33,417 nt of DNA from a virus. Below, piece after piece: positions 15,861 through 24,998 of this stretch. The notes below the pieces were generated by a model that saw only the letters and a list, made by a program, of their open reading frames with translations, ran no database searches and was not told where the DNA came from. The DNA lies in the IMG/VR virus record IMGVR_UViG_3300017992_000017, positions 1 through 33,417 of that record; one strand, given 5' to 3'. Position numbers and translations under genes: made by a program. The number at the start of each line of letters is the position of its first letter. Positions within the stretch are counted from its first letter, which is position 1.

Positions 15861-18800
15861 ATGCTCCAGGCATCCGGCGTCAAGTTCAATATCACGGCCA
15901 ACGTCACCGCAACTCGTGGCATCACCCGGCTGAACAAGGTGATGCGCGAGTTGGTTGGCGTGGTGAACTCGGGTGGGAAGAACTGGGAGAAGTTTCTGGA
16001 TGCTGTGGGGCGGCTGGGTTCTGTTAGTGCTAGGGTCTCGAAGATTACGGAGAAGCAGGCCGGTTCGGTCCAGCGGTTGTCCAAGGCGACTCAGCAAGAG
16101 ACGAAGAGCGTTCAGCAGTCTTTGTCCGTTACGGAGAAACTGATTGGTGTGAAGCAGAGAGCGGCCAAGGCGGCAGATCAACTGGGGACCGCTGTCTACC
16201 GGGAAGCGACGGCCATACAGCAGAGCGTTCAATCAGCACAGAGTGCTATCAGCGTTCACGATCGTTTGACGGCATCAGCGAACAAGGCCGGTAAAGCGAT
16301 GCAGCGACTCGGTACGGGATCTGCATCTGGTCGTGCCGTAGTGACTTCAGGTGCTGCTGGTGATGTAAACAAGCGTTTGGCTGGGCAGAGGGTTGAGCCA
16401 CGGACTGACAAGATCAAAGCAGCTACTCAGGCGATGCACACCTATACCACGGCTGTCTACGCTGCTCAACACGCGGTTATGGCTTTGGGTGCTGCTTGGG
16501 CTACTTGGAAACTCGGTCATCTTATCAAGGAAACGACGCTCCTTGCCGGTCGTGTCGAGAACTTGCGTACGATCATGTACAACGTCGGCGTGAATGCCGG
16601 GTATACGCACTCCGAGTTGGACGTGTTGGAGGGGAAGATTCGGAAGCTGGGTATTACAACCAGGCACACACGGGAGGCTATGACGCTCCTGGCTCGAAAC
16701 AATCTGGACGTGGCCAAGGGTTTTCAACTGGCTCGTATCGCTCAGGACGCGGCGGTGATTGCAGGTGAAAACTCCTCGGAAGCGTACGAGAAGCTGGCCA
16801 TCGCGATCCAGCGACTCGACACCCGACTGCTCCGTAACCGAGGTATCTTGATCAACCTGCGGAACCTCTATCAACAGGTAGCCGTAGCAACCGGTCGTGT
16901 GGAGACGACTCTGACCGCAGCCGAGAAGCAGGAGATCCTCTTGAACGAGGTGATCCGAAAGGGTGTCCAGACGATGGGTACCTACGAGTCGGCCATGAAC
17001 GATGTGTTTAAGCAGTACACATCGTTGGTGCGGTATACGGAGGAGGCTGCTCGTGTTTTCGGCGAGCAGTTCTTGCCGGTCTTTGAGGTGGTTGTGAAGA
17101 CGATGACCGGGTTTTTCAAGTGGTTCTCGGCTGATGACCGGCATCGTGGGTGGCATCTCGCGGCAGCTGGCGCAGCGTCTTTTGTGGCTATCTTAGGCAC
17201 GCTGACGACGGTTGTCCTTGGCGCAAAGCTCGCCATGAGTGCGTACACGCTCGCCGTGCTCGCCTCAAAGGCGGCAATGGATGCTGCAAAGGTGTCTTAC
17301 CTGGCAATGACTGTTGCTATGGCCAAGAATCCTCTGACACTTGTTGTTCTGGCGTTAAGTGCGGTGGCGACGGGACTTGTCATGCTGGCAGCGAACGCCA
17401 GAAGTGCTAAGCAAGAGTTGGAGGACTTGAAGAGCGAGGCCGCCGAGACAGCCGTGTCTCTCCATGGGTTGCAGCGCGCGTATCGTCGTATGGATGAGTT
17501 GTCTGCAAAGGGAGATTCATCTCGGGAGTCGTTGTTGCGACAGAAGATGGCGCTGGAGGACCTGAAGGCTGTTGCGCGTGATACGGGGATTGAGATTTCG
17601 GATCTTGCGTCTGAAGAGGAAACACTACAGACCTTGCGTGAACAAGGTATTGGTATTGAACAAACATCTGCGGAGACGGCTGCGCAATACAATGACGCAG
17701 TTTCGCAGCAGCGGGTGGAAGTGAATAGACTTGCGAAGGAGATACAGGAACTTGGGAAGCAGGAACGGGCACAATACGCACAGTGGAGGACTGGCAGGGG
17801 GTCGTTTGGCGGATACAACCGTATGGACAGTTCGCAGATGCGGTCGCTCAAGGAACAGTGGCGACAATCGATGCGTGATCTTGCGGTGCTGGAGGACAAA
17901 CATACGGCCTATATGGAAGTAGCATCTGCTGAGCGGATCCGCATTACACAAAAGGCTCTTGACGAGCAGCATGTCGCGTATCAGCTGGCGCTTCGTGCTG
18001 AAAACGCATTGCATAGGGAACGGGCTAAGATGTTCAAGGACGAAGGTCTTGAGATTTTAGATACATTAGACGAATACGGGAAGAAGCTGCGTACTGTGTT
18101 TGTTAGCGAGGAACAGATCTTCCAACAGGCTGCCGATCGGTGGGAGACGCAACGAAAGAAGATCGCCGAGACATTCAAGGAGAAGCGTGATCAGGCAGCT
18201 AACGCTACGGAGCTCGCGGAGGTTGAAACGCAGGAGGCAGCAGCACTTCGTCAGATTCATGGGTTCATTCGGAGTGAGATGAGCCAGGAGTTGCGGGAGC
18301 GGATTAAGATCAAGAATGTTATGGAAGATAAATATGAGCTAGCGAAGTTACTTCGAGAAGAGCAAGAGCGGGAAGTTGGTTATCTCAAAGAGCGTTTGGA
18401 TTTGGAGGAGCAGGGCGTAGACTCAGATACTATTTCTGTGTTGCAGGAGCTGCGTAAGGAGCTCTTTCGACGACAACAAGCGATGGATGAGTACAATCGT
18501 CGGCTGGGTGTGGATACTAAGGAGACTGAACAGATTGAGCGTCGTCGACAGGAGATTCGTGCTGAGATTGCGGACTACGAGCAGCGTGCCAAGGCGATCG
18601 AAGACGCGGAGAAAAGTGCGAGTACCGACGCCGCTATTGAAGCTGCTGTGTCGCGTCGTATTGCGATAAACAAGGAGCGTGGTGCCGTTGAGGCATTACA
18701 GCAGGAGCTTGATCTTCTAAACGTGCAGTACGACGAGTCGTCCAAGACGCTTGCAGAGCGGATTGACATAGCGCGTCAGGCGGCTGCCGAGGATGAGAAG

Positions 18801-21341
18801 AATGCACTTCTACAGGCAAAGTTGAACGATCTCCTGTTCGAGCAGGAGGAGGCTGTCAAGAATCTGGATGTTGCGAAGAGGAAGAGCGCACAAGTGGTTC
18901 GAGAGATTCTCCGAGACTATGTTACCTGGGCCAAGGAGGCTGCAGAAGACCGGAAGGAATCGCATGAGGAGGCGATCGATGACCTCGTAGGTATCGAGGA
19001 CAAGCTGACACGGAAAACGTGGGAGGCTGCCAAAGAGCGAATCGAGGCCAGGAAGAAGGAGTACGAGTCGGTTCAGGACTTCATCCGGAAGATCCAGCTC
19101 GACCTGTTGGAAGGTGAGACTCCGGGAACCAAGGAGATCATGTCGCTGGCTGATTCGTTCATCGAGAACGTCAAGAAAGCCGGAGATGATGAGCAGCTGA
19201 ATCTCTTGGAGCAGATGTTCCCAAAGAAGATGCGGCAGATCGGCAAGGACTATTTCGAGACGCTTCGGGAGCTGCAGAATCAGATTGTGGAACAGCGTAG
19301 GAAGCTGGTGTCGAGTGGGGACGTGAAGGATGCTATCAAGCTCCGGGAAATGTACTTCGAGTATGTGCAACTGCGTGAGCGGGGTGTGCAACTCAATAAG
19401 CTGTCGCAGGAGCAGACGAAGCGACTGACCGAGGAGATTGCAACCCAACGCGGGCTGATGGGTGACCGCCAGCGCCAGGCCAAGGAAGACCAGGCACTGA
19501 TCGATGCTGAGGTGAAGAAGCGTAAGGAGACCGTGTCGCTGGAGAAGGAGCTGTACGAGGCATCGGTCGGGGTTGCCAACGAGGCTCAACGGTGGGCCAC
19601 GGCGGTGAAGGAAGGAACAGCGTCTCTAGAAGATGCTCTGGCTGCGATGGAGAAGTTGTCGGGGACCGCTAAAGACTGGGGCATGCGCCCTGATGGGACA
19701 CAAAAGGGCGACGGCTTTCTTGGTCCTCTACAACTGCCGGGCGGCGGCGTAGCGACGGAATACAGCATAGGCGTGGGATTTGACGGAAAGGAGATGGATA
19801 TACCGACACTGGTCCCGACGCTTACCGACAAGGAGTTGGAAGCGATGGTCAACGATATCATCCCCAACCAGAAGATGCCACCGGAGGCGATCATCCGAAA
19901 GGCTGTGGAACACGCAAGAGACAGGATGGCACAAGGGCTACCCGTATTTGCTGGGCCTGGGGCCGACAAGCCGGGAGGTGGGTTCTTTGGACCCCCAACA
20001 GCGAAGGGGCAGGGCGGCGGTGCCGTTGGTGACTATGCGTCATCGCTCTCTTTCTCTTCGCTGACCGTCCCTGGTATGGTCCAGACGGCGCGGCGTTGGC
20101 GTGAGAAGACAGTGGCACGAGATATGCAGGAAGGCCAAATCCGTCGCGCACAGTCGCGATTGGATGCGAGGAGGGCTGGCATACCCAAGTGGGCGTATGA
20201 TCAGTACTATCTTGGTCAGCAGCCTAGCTCGGTTGGTCAGCAGCCTAGCTCGGTGCCAAGTTCTGGGTCTAAGATTGGTGTTCCGTCTCGTCCGTCGTCT
20301 CTGGATGTAACCGACTCGTCCATGGTTTTGGACCGGCAGGAGATGCAGAAAGCGTGGAAGGCGTTCTCTGCTGCAGGCACCTCTGACGATCGCTCTGCGG
20401 CAGAGGACCGATTCCGGAAGCATGCTAGTTTTTATAAGAAGGGTCTAAAGAAGAAGACCAGTGCTGGTAATTACGCGTCTCTTACTGGTGGTATGAACCG
20501 TCTGTTTCAGGCGTCTCGTGACATGACTGAGAGCGGGCTTTCACGGGCCAAATCAGCAGGGCGTTCGGGGCTTGGAAAAGCCAATTGGCTTGCAAGGCAG
20601 GCTTTGGCTGGTGGCGATGTTGGGCCAACTCAGCCTCATGTCAGACAGACTCCTGTTTCTCTGTCCGCAAGAGAACAATATGCTCAGGAACTTCAGAAGC
20701 TACGTACCTGGTTTGGCGTACATAGATCGGCCCGCCGGGCGTCGTCCACCGCGAGATCCCAGGAGCTTCGCACGCGTTTCGGGAACCAGGCACAGCAGGT
20801 TCGGGATGAATCGTTCTTGCGGACCCTTGCTGTAGAGCGTGATCTGAAATCTCCCGTTGCCAACCGCAGCACGGCGTCCGTAGGTAAGTATGGCTCCATC
20901 AAACTCAACCAGACATCCTACATGAAGGAGAAGGAGCAACTGGCACTTCTTCGACAACAACGTCGGGATGGGGAAACCAAGAGACGCGAGGATCTGCGAG
21001 GCAAGCACCAAACAGATCTCGAGAAGCTACGTACCAAACACCTAAACGAGCAGCAAAACCGGAGAATCCAGTTCGCGAAGACCGGGATCCGAGGTCCGTT
21101 CCGAGGTGGGGGTGGACAGGGTCTTCTGAACGTAGATGCTCAACAAGGGCAGGCGAACCAGGCGAGAGAGGAGGCCGACACGCAGGTCCTGGGCGCACTG
21201 AGCAAGCTCAGAGAAGCACTTGGGGTGAGTATCGAGGGATCCAAGAAGACTGCCGAGGTGGCCAAGGAACAGAAGAACAAGACTGCGGAGGACTATGCCA
21301 AGGCACGCGACGTTCTCTCAACTATCATGGGGGCAGTATAG
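15861..21341 (+). CDS. Tape measure protein
   Basis: At 1826 residues this is the longest gene. Tape measures set tail length at about 1.5 angstroms per residue, which would predict a tail near 270 nm. The order is: N-terminal helical region with FNITANVTATRGITRLNKVM; hydrophobic segments at about 431-513 (SFVAILGTLTTVVLGAKL, then NPLTLVVLALSAVATGLVML); a very long charged coiled coil from about 515 to 1260; an embedded module at about 1275-1370 (RPDGTQKGDGFLGPL, STEYSIGV-like, IPTLVPTLTDKEL, HARDRMAQGLPVF) that recurs in phage internal virion proteins; a low-complexity region with a duplicated GQQPSSV; and a basic helical C-terminus. GAGG at 15849-15852 with an 8-base spacer sets the start. 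Confidence 0.95.
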   Translation: MLQASGVKFNITANVTATRGITRLNKVMRELVGVVNSGGKNWEKFLDAVGRLGSVSARVSKITEKQAGSVQRLSKATQQETKSVQQSLSVTEKLIGVKQRAAKAADQLGTAVYREATAIQQSVQSAQSAISVHDRLTASANKAGKAMQRLGTGSASGRAVVTSGAAGDVNKRLAGQRVEPRTDKIKAATQAMHTYTTAVYAAQHAVMALGAAWATWKLGHLIKETTLLAGRVENLRTIMYNVGVNAGYTHSELDVLEGKIRKLGITTRHTREAMTLLARNNLDVAKGFQLARIAQDAAVIAGENSSEAYEKLAIAIQRLDTRLLRNRGILINLRNLYQQVAVATGRVETTLTAAEKQEILLNEVIRKGVQTMGTYESAMNDVFKQYTSLVRYTEEAARVFGEQFLPVFEVVVKTMTGFFKWFSADDRHRGWHLAAAGAASFVAILGTLTTVVLGAKLAMSAYTLAVLASKAAMDAAKVSYLAMTVAMAKNPLTLVVLALSAVATGLVMLAANARSAKQELEDLKSEAAETAVSLHGLQRAYRRMDELSAKGDSSRESLLRQKMALEDLKAVARDTGIEISDLASEEETLQTLREQGIGIEQTSAETAAQYNDAVSQQRVEVNRLAKEIQELGKQERAQYAQWRTGRGSFGGYNRMDSSQMRSLKEQWRQSMRDLAVLEDKHTAYMEVASAERIRITQKALDEQHVAYQLALRAENALHRERAKMFKDEGLEILDTLDEYGKKLRTVFVSEEQIFQQAADRWETQRKKIAETFKEKRDQAANATELAEVETQEAAALRQIHGFIRSEMSQELRERIKIKNVMEDKYELAKLLREEQEREVGYLKERLDLEEQGVDSDTISVLQELRKELFRRQQAMDEYNRRLGVDTKETEQIERRRQEIRAEIADYEQRAKAIEDAEKSASTDAAIEAAVSRRIAINKERGAVEALQQELDLLNVQYDESSKTLAERIDIARQAAAEDEKNALLQAKLNDLLFEQEEAVKNLDVAKRKSAQVVREILRDYVTWAKEAAEDRKESHEEAIDDLVGIEDKLTRKTWEAAKERIEARKKEYESVQDFIRKIQLDLLEGETPGTKEIMSLADSFIENVKKAGDDEQLNLLEQMFPKKMRQIGKDYFETLRELQNQIVEQRRKLVSSGDVKDAIKLREMYFEYVQLRERGVQLNKLSQEQTKRLTEEIATQRGLMGDRQRQAKEDQALIDAEVKKRKETVSLEKELYEASVGVANEAQRWATAVKEGTASLEDALAAMEKLSGTAKDWGMRPDGTQKGDGFLGPLQLPGGGVATEYSIGVGFDGKEMDIPTLVPTLTDKELEAMVNDIIPNQKMPPEAIIRKAVEHARDRMAQGLPVFAGPGADKPGGGFFGPPTAKGQGGGAVGDYASSLSFSSLTVPGMVQTARRWREKTVARDMQEGQIRRAQSRLDARRAGIPKWAYDQYYLGQQPSSVGQQPSSVPSSGSKIGVPSRPSSLDVTDSSMVLDRQEMQKAWKAFSAAGTSDDRSAAEDRFRKHASFYKKGLKKKTSAGNYASLTGGMNRLFQASRDMTESGLSRAKSAGRSGLGKANWLARQALAGGDVGPTQPHVRQTPVSLSAREQYAQELQKLRTWFGVHRSARRASSTARSQELRTRFGNQAQQVRDESFLRTLAVERDLKSPVANRSTASVGKYGSIKLNQTSYMKEKEQLALLRQQRRDGETKRREDLRGKHQTDLEKLRTKHLNEQQNRRIQFAKTGIRGPFRGGGGQGLLNVDAQQGQANQAREEADTQVLGALSKLREALGVSIEGSKKTAEVAKEQKNKTAEDYAKARDVLSTIMGAV
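20212..20253 (+). repeat. Two perfect 21-base tandem repeats inside the tape measure gene
   Basis: Units 20212-20232 and 20233-20253 are identical and in frame, each encoding seven residues and producing a doubled GQQPSSV. They lie in a Ser/Pro/Gly-rich linker of the tape measure. Because the unit is a multiple of three, copy number can change without a frameshift, so the linker and possibly tail length may vary between relatives. Confidence 0.9.
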
Positions 21342-21773
21342 ATGACATTCTGTTCCACATACGGCTCGACGCATTTTACCTTGGTCTTCTCCGGGTCGAC
21401 TCTCGGAGATCACCTCGCGTCGTTTCGTAGCGTACCTCGCCGAGCGACCCAGGTTGAGGAGCGGCACAACCTCTGGGCAACCACTCCTATTCTCGACGGG
21501 AGCTATCCGGCTCTTGTCTGGGACCACGAGTTCTTGGTCTATCAGGAGGACAACTACCCGCTGAACTTCGCCGAGACCTACTTCAACCTGGCTGCTCACT
21601 TCACCAGCGCTCCCCAGTCTCTCATCGTCAAGTTGAAGACCGATACGGCGATTGCGTTCGGCGACTGTTACATGCGGGAGTTTACGCAGTCTGACCCGGA
21701 GCAGCTCCTTCTCTACGCGGCTGGTATTCTGCCAATCAAGTTCGTGGGTACACAGATCCCGAGCGTTTCATGA
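21342..21773 (+). CDS. Distal tail protein candidate
   Basis: This 143-residue protein begins on the base after the tape-measure stop, with GGGGG at 21329-21333 eight bases upstream. It is beta-rich and aromatic (TLVFSGSTLGDHLASF, NLWATTPILDGSYPALVWDHEF, FNLAAHFTSAP). In siphoviruses the gene after the tape measure usually encodes the distal tail protein that starts the tip complex. That is the best guess, but 143 residues is short for a full Dit, so it may correspond only to its ring domain or to another minor tail protein. The stop overlaps the hub gene by four bases (ATGA). Confidence 0.65.
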   Translation: MTFCSTYGSTHFTLVFSGSTLGDHLASFRSVPRRATQVEERHNLWATTPILDGSYPALVWDHEFLVYQEDNYPLNFAETYFNLAAHFTSAPQSLIVKLKTDTAIAFGDCYMREFTQSDPEQLLLYAAGILPIKFVGTQIPSVS

Positions 21774-23308
21774 CCCTGACCAACCCAGCACGAGCCGGTC
21801 AGCTTGTCGACTTCACGAACCAGAGTGAAGCCGTCCTGACCGTTGCGTCGACCCCCGTGGATCTCAGCAACTCGCTCCACCGACTTGATCAGCTTGACGT
21901 CTCCTATGATAACGGCAAGACGCTTACGTTCACTGAGGCCACATCGATCGGCGCACCTACCTGGAGTATCGACGACGATGTGACCCTGCAGATGGATCTC
22001 GACGGCAGTCTCAAAACCTACTTTCGTGGCAAGATCAGGAAGAGAAAGAGAGTCGGGAGAAACAACCAAGAGGCGATCCAGTACACCGTCTTCGGCATCC
22101 AGCGACTTGCGTCCGAGATCACGATGACCGACGCGATCGATCTTCCCCTGGTGACTTGGACAGCGGGTACGGACATTACCACCGTGGGTACGACTGCAAT
22201 CTATGGACAGTCCATCTCCGGTGCTTTGACGTACTGCTTCTCCACCAACGCCACGGATCTCGGCAGTATCGGGGTCACCACGTCGATCGGAACTCCCGGC
22301 CATGACGCGATTCTGGGGGTGCTGGACGGGGAGGTGGCGCTCCAGAACATGAACTTCTTGGCCGCGATTCAACAGCTGGTATCCTACGCTCCCAACTACC
22401 GAGTGTTCTTCGACGATCTCCAGAACGCGTGGGTCTTTCCCGATATCCTCGACCAACCCGTAGCTGAGATCGAACTGGCCGACGACAACCTGGTGATGTT
22501 CGAGTACGAGGAGGACGTGTCGAACAGGTACACGGCGATCGAGTTGACGGCACCGTGGGAGGGTGTGTATGTGATCCCGTACAAGGGATACGCGTTGTTG
22601 ACTCCGATGTGGGATACGGATCTTGAGGATGATTGGTGTTATCAGAAGATCGGACTGGCAAACCCCCAGAACCCGAACGGCAATTACTCCTGGGTCTATC
22701 GCCGTTGGACCATTCCCGACCTGGTGGAGGAGGCGAACAAGCACGCGCCGATGCAGGTGGTGGTACGTGCGCTCAGGGAAAACTCGAACAACTACATCCC
22801 GATCGACGCGAGGATCGATCTTGAGAACCGGGTGGCTGTGGCTGAATGTCCGATCGTGATGGAAGGGAACCCCTACGATCCGGGACATGCTACCGGTCCC
22901 CTGGAGGCGTATATCACATTCTACCGGACCGACACGGCACCTACGGGAGGGTGGCAGTCTCTCCGTGTCCCAACTTCCGGTTTCGAGGGGACTGCTTACA
23001 CGCTGCACGGACTGGAACGTACCAAGAAGGAAGTGGTGGACTTGATGGATCTGAACGAGTATTACGCTCAGACCCGACTCGACGTGATGAAGGACGTGAT
23101 TATCACAGGGGATCCGATCATTGAGGGAGATCCGATCCCCGAGCTCATCAATCTCCAGAAGAAGGTCCGAGCTACCCACGCGTCCAAGACAACCGGACTC
23201 GAATCGGTGGCTGCTGTCTATACCGGATACACCTACCAGTTCGGACGTCGTGGGGAGAACCAGCTGCAACTGACGACCGACTTGGCGAACCTGCTGAGGA
23301 TCAACTGA
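21770..23308 (+). CDS. Tail tip / baseplate hub protein
   Basis: This 512-residue protein is coupled by ATGA to the previous gene. Its pattern matches the gp27/Tal-type hub that forms the trimeric end of the tail: an N-terminal beta region where a strand like VSYDNGKTLTFTEA is followed by FRGKIRKRKRVGRNN, then IQYTVFGIQRLASE, and a second part with NMNFLAAIQQLVSYAPNYRVFFDDLQNAWVF before a beta-rich domain and a helical end (LIN-LQKKVRA, TGLESVAAVYTGYTY). No peptidase or lysozyme motif is visible. It is assigned by position and fold pattern. Confidence 0.75.
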   Translation: MTLTNPARAGQLVDFTNQSEAVLTVASTPVDLSNSLHRLDQLDVSYDNGKTLTFTEATSIGAPTWSIDDDVTLQMDLDGSLKTYFRGKIRKRKRVGRNNQEAIQYTVFGIQRLASEITMTDAIDLPLVTWTAGTDITTVGTTAIYGQSISGALTYCFSTNATDLGSIGVTTSIGTPGHDAILGVLDGEVALQNMNFLAAIQQLVSYAPNYRVFFDDLQNAWVFPDILDQPVAEIELADDNLVMFEYEEDVSNRYTAIELTAPWEGVYVIPYKGYALLTPMWDTDLEDDWCYQKIGLANPQNPNGNYSWVYRRWTIPDLVEEANKHAPMQVVVRALRENSNNYIPIDARIDLENRVAVAECPIVMEGNPYDPGHATGPLEAYITFYRTDTAPTGGWQSLRVPTSGFEGTAYTLHGLERTKKEVVDLMDLNEYYAQTRLDVMKDVIITGDPIIEGDPIPELINLQKKVRATHASKTTGLESVAAVYTGYTYQFGRRGENQLQLTTDLANLLRIN

Positions 23309-23853
23309 TGCCTGATGCGTTTCAACAGCATATTGTAGCTCAGCATCTGAAGAAGATCTTGGCCGAGCTCAGGACCTTGGCGAGTCGGGTTGAAGCACTG
23401 GAGCGTCGGCAGCGTAATCTCCTGGATCCCGACGTGCCGTTCATGGAGAGTCGGCAGGTGTTTTTTGCGTGCAGTGTTACCTCGTTGGATACGGTGAATA
23501 ATCGTTTCGTGGGTCGACCACAGCAAGCATCAAACCCCAGTTCTGATCCGTTTAGTGACGCAACTTCGGTAGGTGCGATCTGGGCGTATGTAGGGAACGG
23601 TGCTGCCATGCCAACGGTCGGCAACGATGTGCATGTTGACTTCGTGGGGACGCACGGCTCTTCGTTTACGCCGATCTACGGATACTTTGCTGGTGCGACA
23701 CAGACGGCGACTCTCACGGTCATCACAACGACCAGGATCAGCTCTCTTAGCTTTCAGATCAAGTCGCGTCCTATTGGGGTTACGTGGGCAGGGACCGAGT
23801 CGGCATGGACTACGTATCATACAGGTACGGCTTGTACTTCGATCGGGAGTTAG
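23308..23853 (+). CDS. Minor tail protein with an N-terminal coiled coil
   Basis: This 181-residue protein overlaps the hub stop by one base (TGATG). Residues about 5-45 form a helix rich in Leu, Arg and Glu (LKKILAELRTLASRVEALERRQRN), a likely trimer-forming coiled coil. The remainder is beta-rich, with many Thr, Ser, Gly and Ala residues and a GAIWAYVGNGAAMPTVG stretch. This layout is common in short tail fibres or tip proteins attached to the hub. The family is not recognised. Its stop codon is immediately followed by the ribosome site and start of the Cys-rich protein. Confidence 0.72.
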   Translation: MPDAFQQHIVAQHLKKILAELRTLASRVEALERRQRNLLDPDVPFMESRQVFFACSVTSLDTVNNRFVGRPQQASNPSSDPFSDATSVGAIWAYVGNGAAMPTVGNDVHVDFVGTHGSSFTPIYGYFAGATQTATLTVITTTRISSLSFQIKSRPIGVTWAGTESAWTTYHTGTACTSIGS

Positions 23854-23855
23854 CG

Positions 23856-24548
23856 GTGGGTGTTCAGTTTCAGGGTGGGGTAGTTCAGTTCATAGAGTCG
23901 GGTGGCGGGACGATACCTCGCGTGTCTGTCGGGCCTGTCGGGGAGTCCTGCGCATGCTGTCCGGGCAGCGCAACGTGTCTCAACAACTGTATAGGCGACG
24001 TTGCCTCGCAAGAGTTTCTACTAACTCTGGCTGGTTGGTCCGGAGATGGTTGGTGTTTCTCCGGAGGTAGCTATAGTTGGTGGACGGATGAGTGCGATAA
24101 CTTTAATGGGTCTTGGGTAGCAACGCAGAACACGACAGTCTTAGATGACTGTGAGTGGGGAGACAGTCATCCGATGCGATGGTGTACCGACTGTTGGGAT
24201 GGCGAAGCTTCGGACGTGAGCGAGCACTACCCTCTTTGCTGCTGGGACTACACTGACCCAGATTGTGAGGACCCGTTGACATTCTGCCACCACTTCAATG
24301 TCATAGGCTTCGTGATCCGTCCTCACCCTACCAATCCTGATAATTACGTGAGGATTCAAGGTGGTCTCTCAACCTGGATCTACGCTATGGACAACAGGCA
24401 GTATTGTGCGTACGGATCGCAAGACCTGGCGAAGCCGGTTGATTGCACGGATATTGATGTTACCTTGACCTTGTCGTTTATGGCAGACTACTTCAAACAC
24501 ATTTGTAAAACATCAGGCCCCGTTACGCTTAGAATCCAATCGCTATGA
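23856..24548 (+). CDS. Cysteine-rich tail-tip protein, possible receptor-binding protein
   Basis: This 230-residue protein uses a GTG at 23856, with GGGAG at 23845-23849 and a 6-base spacer, just past the previous stop. Earlier in-frame starts (GTG 23784, ATG 23805) would overlap the previous gene deeply. It has 17 Cys, far more than any neighbour, many Trp, and paired motifs such as SCACCPG, RWCTDCWD and LCCWDY. There is no signal peptide. Possible disulfides or metal clusters would stabilise a protein exposed outside the cell. The N-terminal CACCPG region followed by a beta domain with FNGSW resembles a domain I have seen in environmental phage structural proteins. Host recognition is a position-based inference. 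Confidence 0.75.
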   Translation: MGVQFQGGVVQFIESGGGTIPRVSVGPVGESCACCPGSATCLNNCIGDVASQEFLLTLAGWSGDGWCFSGGSYSWWTDECDNFNGSWVATQNTTVLDDCEWGDSHPMRWCTDCWDGEASDVSEHYPLCCWDYTDPDCEDPLTFCHHFNVIGFVIRPHPTNPDNYVRIQGGLSTWIYAMDNRQYCAYGSQDLAKPVDCTDIDVTLTLSFMADYFKHICKTSGPVTLRIQSL

Positions 24549-24883
24549 AATGCACCTTTACGAGTACAAAGGAAGGCTGGAGATGCACGGCGTGTGGTTG
24601 GCTTCTTCCGATTCCCGCAGCATCTCCTCCTACTCGACGATGCGATGTTGCTGGCAGTACGGTCGCGAGTGGCTCGACGCGAAGGTCTTTCGGCGCGCCG
24701 TTTGAGGAGGCTCTTGCCAGGATCCAAATTGCTCCGGATCGTGTCATCAAGTGGGTGGGACGTGCTCGGGGTTGTGGCGCAAGAAATTTTCGGCTCAGCG
24801 AGCTTGCTCAGTGGGCACGGGAATCTGCCTCCGAAACTCCCGAGACCTCCCGCCAACTCCTCGAAAAGATCCTCCAGTCCTAA
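24545..24883 (+). CDS. Small protein with a zinc-finger-like N-terminus
   Basis: This 112-residue protein is coupled to the Cys-rich gene by an ATGA overlap. The first 35 residues include MKCTF and GWRCTACGWLLP, and a later RRC, which could form a small zinc site. The C-terminal half is helical (PFEEALARIQIAPDRVIKWV) with a GCGARNF motif and a Glu-rich end. The arrangement of an N-terminal CxxC, a middle helix and a GCxxR-like motif resembles a family of small phage proteins near tail genes. No function is known to me. It is the last gene before the replication-region promoter. Confidence 0.7.
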   Translation: MKCTFTSTKEGWRCTACGWLLPIPAASPPTRRCDVAGSTVASGSTRRSFGAPFEEALARIQIAPDRVIKWVGRARGCGARNFRLSELAQWARESASETPETSRQLLEKILQS

Positions 24884-24898
24884 TCCCACACCTCAGAG

Positions 24899-24992
24899 GG
24901 GATTTCCGGAAAATCCCAAAAAATCTTCCGGATAATCCCATTCTCGGCATATAATATACCTGAGGGAAGGTATCAGGGTATAGTTTCTGAGG
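24899..24992 (+). promoter_or_regulatory. Promoter and operator-like repeats before the replication genes
   Basis: This gap holds a perfect -10 box, TATAAT, at 24950-24955, with only a weak -35 candidate (TTCCGG, 24926-24931, 18-base spacer). Upstream, TTCCGGAAAATCCC (24904-24917) and TTCCGGATAATCCC (24926-24939) are near-identical direct repeats with a 22-base period, about two helical turns. The first also forms a 7-bp stem (24899-24905 with 24911-24917). Downstream of the -10 lies GGTATAGTTTC at 24977-24987, the motif that recurs at 29831-29882, and TATACC (24955-24960) is its partial inverted partner. Together they look like a regulated promoter for the helicase operon. Confidence 0.6.
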
Positions 24993-24998
24993 TGGCAC

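Noticed and set aside
20212-20253. A CRISPR-like or mobile-element repeat
   Set aside because: There are only two adjacent units with no spacer, both in frame inside the tape measure.
21713-23269. A 518-codon open frame on the minus strand
   Set aside because: It is antisense to the well-supported hub gene, has no ribosome site or recognisable motif, and all neighbours are on the plus strand. It reflects codon bias.
24899-24930. Hairpin before the replication promoter as a terminator
   Set aside because: The stem is only 7 bp and is followed by A residues instead of T residues.
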